DNA from: Demequina gelatinilytica
GTDB taxonomy: Bacteria > Actinomycetota > Actinomycetes > Actinomycetales > Demequinaceae
Assembly: GCF_000971115.1 (NCBI RefSeq)
Contig: NZ_BBLV01000010.1
Coordinates: 95,353 to 149,651 of the forward strand
Direction of reading: 5' to 3'
DNA length: 54,299 nucleotides
Shown: positions 53,848 through 54,299 of the stretch, piece after piece
Numbering within the stretch: the first letter of the stretch is position 1
Layout: each line of letters opens with the position of its first letter
Position numbers and translations under genes: made by a program
Notes under the pieces: generated by a model
What the model was told of the DNA's origin: nothing
Seen by the model: only the letters and a program-made list of their open reading frames with translations
Databases searched by the model: none

Positions 53848-54075
53848 ATGACCCGCCAGCCTCCCATCGAAGACGTCCTCATCTCCGGCGACGTGATCCG
53901 CCTCGGCCAGTTCCTCCAGCTCGCAGGGCTGGTCGACACCGGCGGCGAGGCGAAGGAGGCGATCCTCGAGGGCGAGGTGTCGGTGAACGGCGAGGTGGAC
54001 CTTCGGCGCGGGCGTCAGCTGCACCAGGGCGACGTGGTGAGCCTCGCGGGTCGAGCCGCGCGCGTCAGCTCCTGA
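53848..54075 (+). CDS. S4-domain RNA-binding protein (YbcJ-like)
   Basis: The 75-residue product is little more than one S4 RNA-binding domain: RLGQFLQLAGLVDTGGEAKEAI (a helix pair, about 18-40, shown in two halves by its Gly-Gly turn) and EGEVSVNGEVDLRRGRQLHQGDVV (the basic strand pair). It should bind structured RNA, perhaps ribosomal RNA. Single-S4 proteins of this size are usual in actinobacteria. It ends before a bidirectional terminator. Confidence 0.9.
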   Translation: MTRQPPIEDVLISGDVIRLGQFLQLAGLVDTGGEAKEAILEGEVSVNGEVDLRRGRQLHQGDVVSLAGRAARVSS

Positions 54076-54088
54076 CACGCTGAGACGA

Positions 54089-54124
54089 CGAAGGGCGGGA
54101 CCTCCCAGGAGGTCCCGCCCTTCG
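54089..54124. terminator. Bidirectional terminator at the window end
   Basis: A perfect 17-bp stem (54089-54105 with 54108-54124) has almost no loop. It lies between the S4 gene and the convergent gene that leaves the window. Confidence 0.75.
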
Positions 54125-54134
54125 CGTTCAGCTG

Positions 54135-54299
54135 CTACTCGCCGGCCGGCTGCGCCTGCGGCGCCGAGCCCTCGCCCGAGCCCGAGCCGCCCGAGCGGCG
54201 GCGACGGCGGTTGCGGTTGCGGCGCGGCTTGGCCTCGCCCTCGGGGGACGAGCCCGCGGCGCCCTCGGCGCGCGGCTCACGGGGCGCGGAGGCCTCGGC
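54135..54299 (-). CDS. C-terminal tail of a basic protein, cut by the window edge
   Basis: Reading the minus strand from the window end gives 54 residues to a TAG at 54135-54137: an Ala/Pro/Glu stretch, then KPRRNRNRRRRRSGGSGSG and an Ala/Gln/Pro end. Codon use fits the genome. Such Arg-Asn-rich tails are found on actinobacterial DEAD/DEAH helicases and RNase E/G, which I would expect here, but the tail alone does not decide. Confidence 0.6.
   Translation of the reverse strand, partial: AEASAPREPRAEGAAGSSPEGEAKPRRNRNRRRRRSGGSGSGEGSAPQAQPAGE

Overview
The window is 54.3 kb of very GC-rich DNA (roughly 70% by eye) from a chromosome of a high-GC Gram-positive bacterium, most likely an actinobacterium of the order Micrococcales (Cellulomonas/Demequina-like; genus not certain). 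The evidence is the GC content, the strong bias to GAG/GAC/CTC/CTG codons, the purN-purH-DUF3017 and sucC-sucD-DUF6350 gene orders, a MgtE_N/CBS-DUF1003-Mrp neighbourhood, and many promoters with a TANNNT -10 box placed 6-8 nt before the start codon, which implies leaderless mRNAs.

Layout. 0-7 kb: DUF1345-like membrane protein, DEAD-box RNA helicase, two proteins of unknown function, and the PcrA/UvrD helicase. 7-13.5 kb: L-lactate dehydrogenase, cysteine synthase CysM, and an MMPL-type exporter divergent from a NarL-type two-component system. 13.7-24 kb: central metabolism, with sucCD, purN-purH, an aquaporin, icd and mdh. 24-32.6 kb: an amino-sugar (chitobiose/GlcNAc) operon made of a ROK repressor, a lipoprotein-dependent ABC importer, a GH3 hexosaminidase/phosphorylase, a ROK kinase, NagB and a minimal NagA, probably controlled by a perfect palindromic operator over the repressor's own promoter. 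32.7-38.3 kb: one-carbon metabolism, with purU, then glyA-folD behind a ZTP-type riboswitch, then exonuclease III. 38.3-48 kb: galactokinase variant, Mrp ATPase, DUF1003 and MgtE_N/CBS proteins, and a divergent pair of a group II PLP decarboxylase and a MocR regulator, then a luciferase-like oxidoreductase. 48-49.8 kb: a small accessory island (DUF3800, VanZ-like, small membrane protein) lying between two direct copies of an 86-bp palindromic repeat. 49.9 kb to the end: Xaa-Pro aminopeptidase, an alanine-rich surface protein, a PHP phosphoesterase, an S4 RNA-binding protein, and the C-terminal tail of a gene that runs off the window.

What stands out. (1) The 10-mer GGACGATGCG occurs 27 times in both orientations by my reading, where base composition predicts well under one. 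It is enriched in intergenic DNA, forms an inverted pair inside the icd terminator, and forces rare codons when it lies inside genes. This is the behaviour of a DNA-uptake-sequence-like or HIP1-like genomic repeat, which I do not know to be described in this group. (2) A family of about 54-bp near-perfect palindromes with 8-nt loops occurs three times. In two copies the loops are exact reverse complements although the flanks keep the same orientation. (3) A 237-bp imperfect inverted repeat followed by three 22-bp tandem repeats fills the mdh-ROK intergenic region. No rRNA, tRNA, CRISPR array, transposase or prophage gene was seen.
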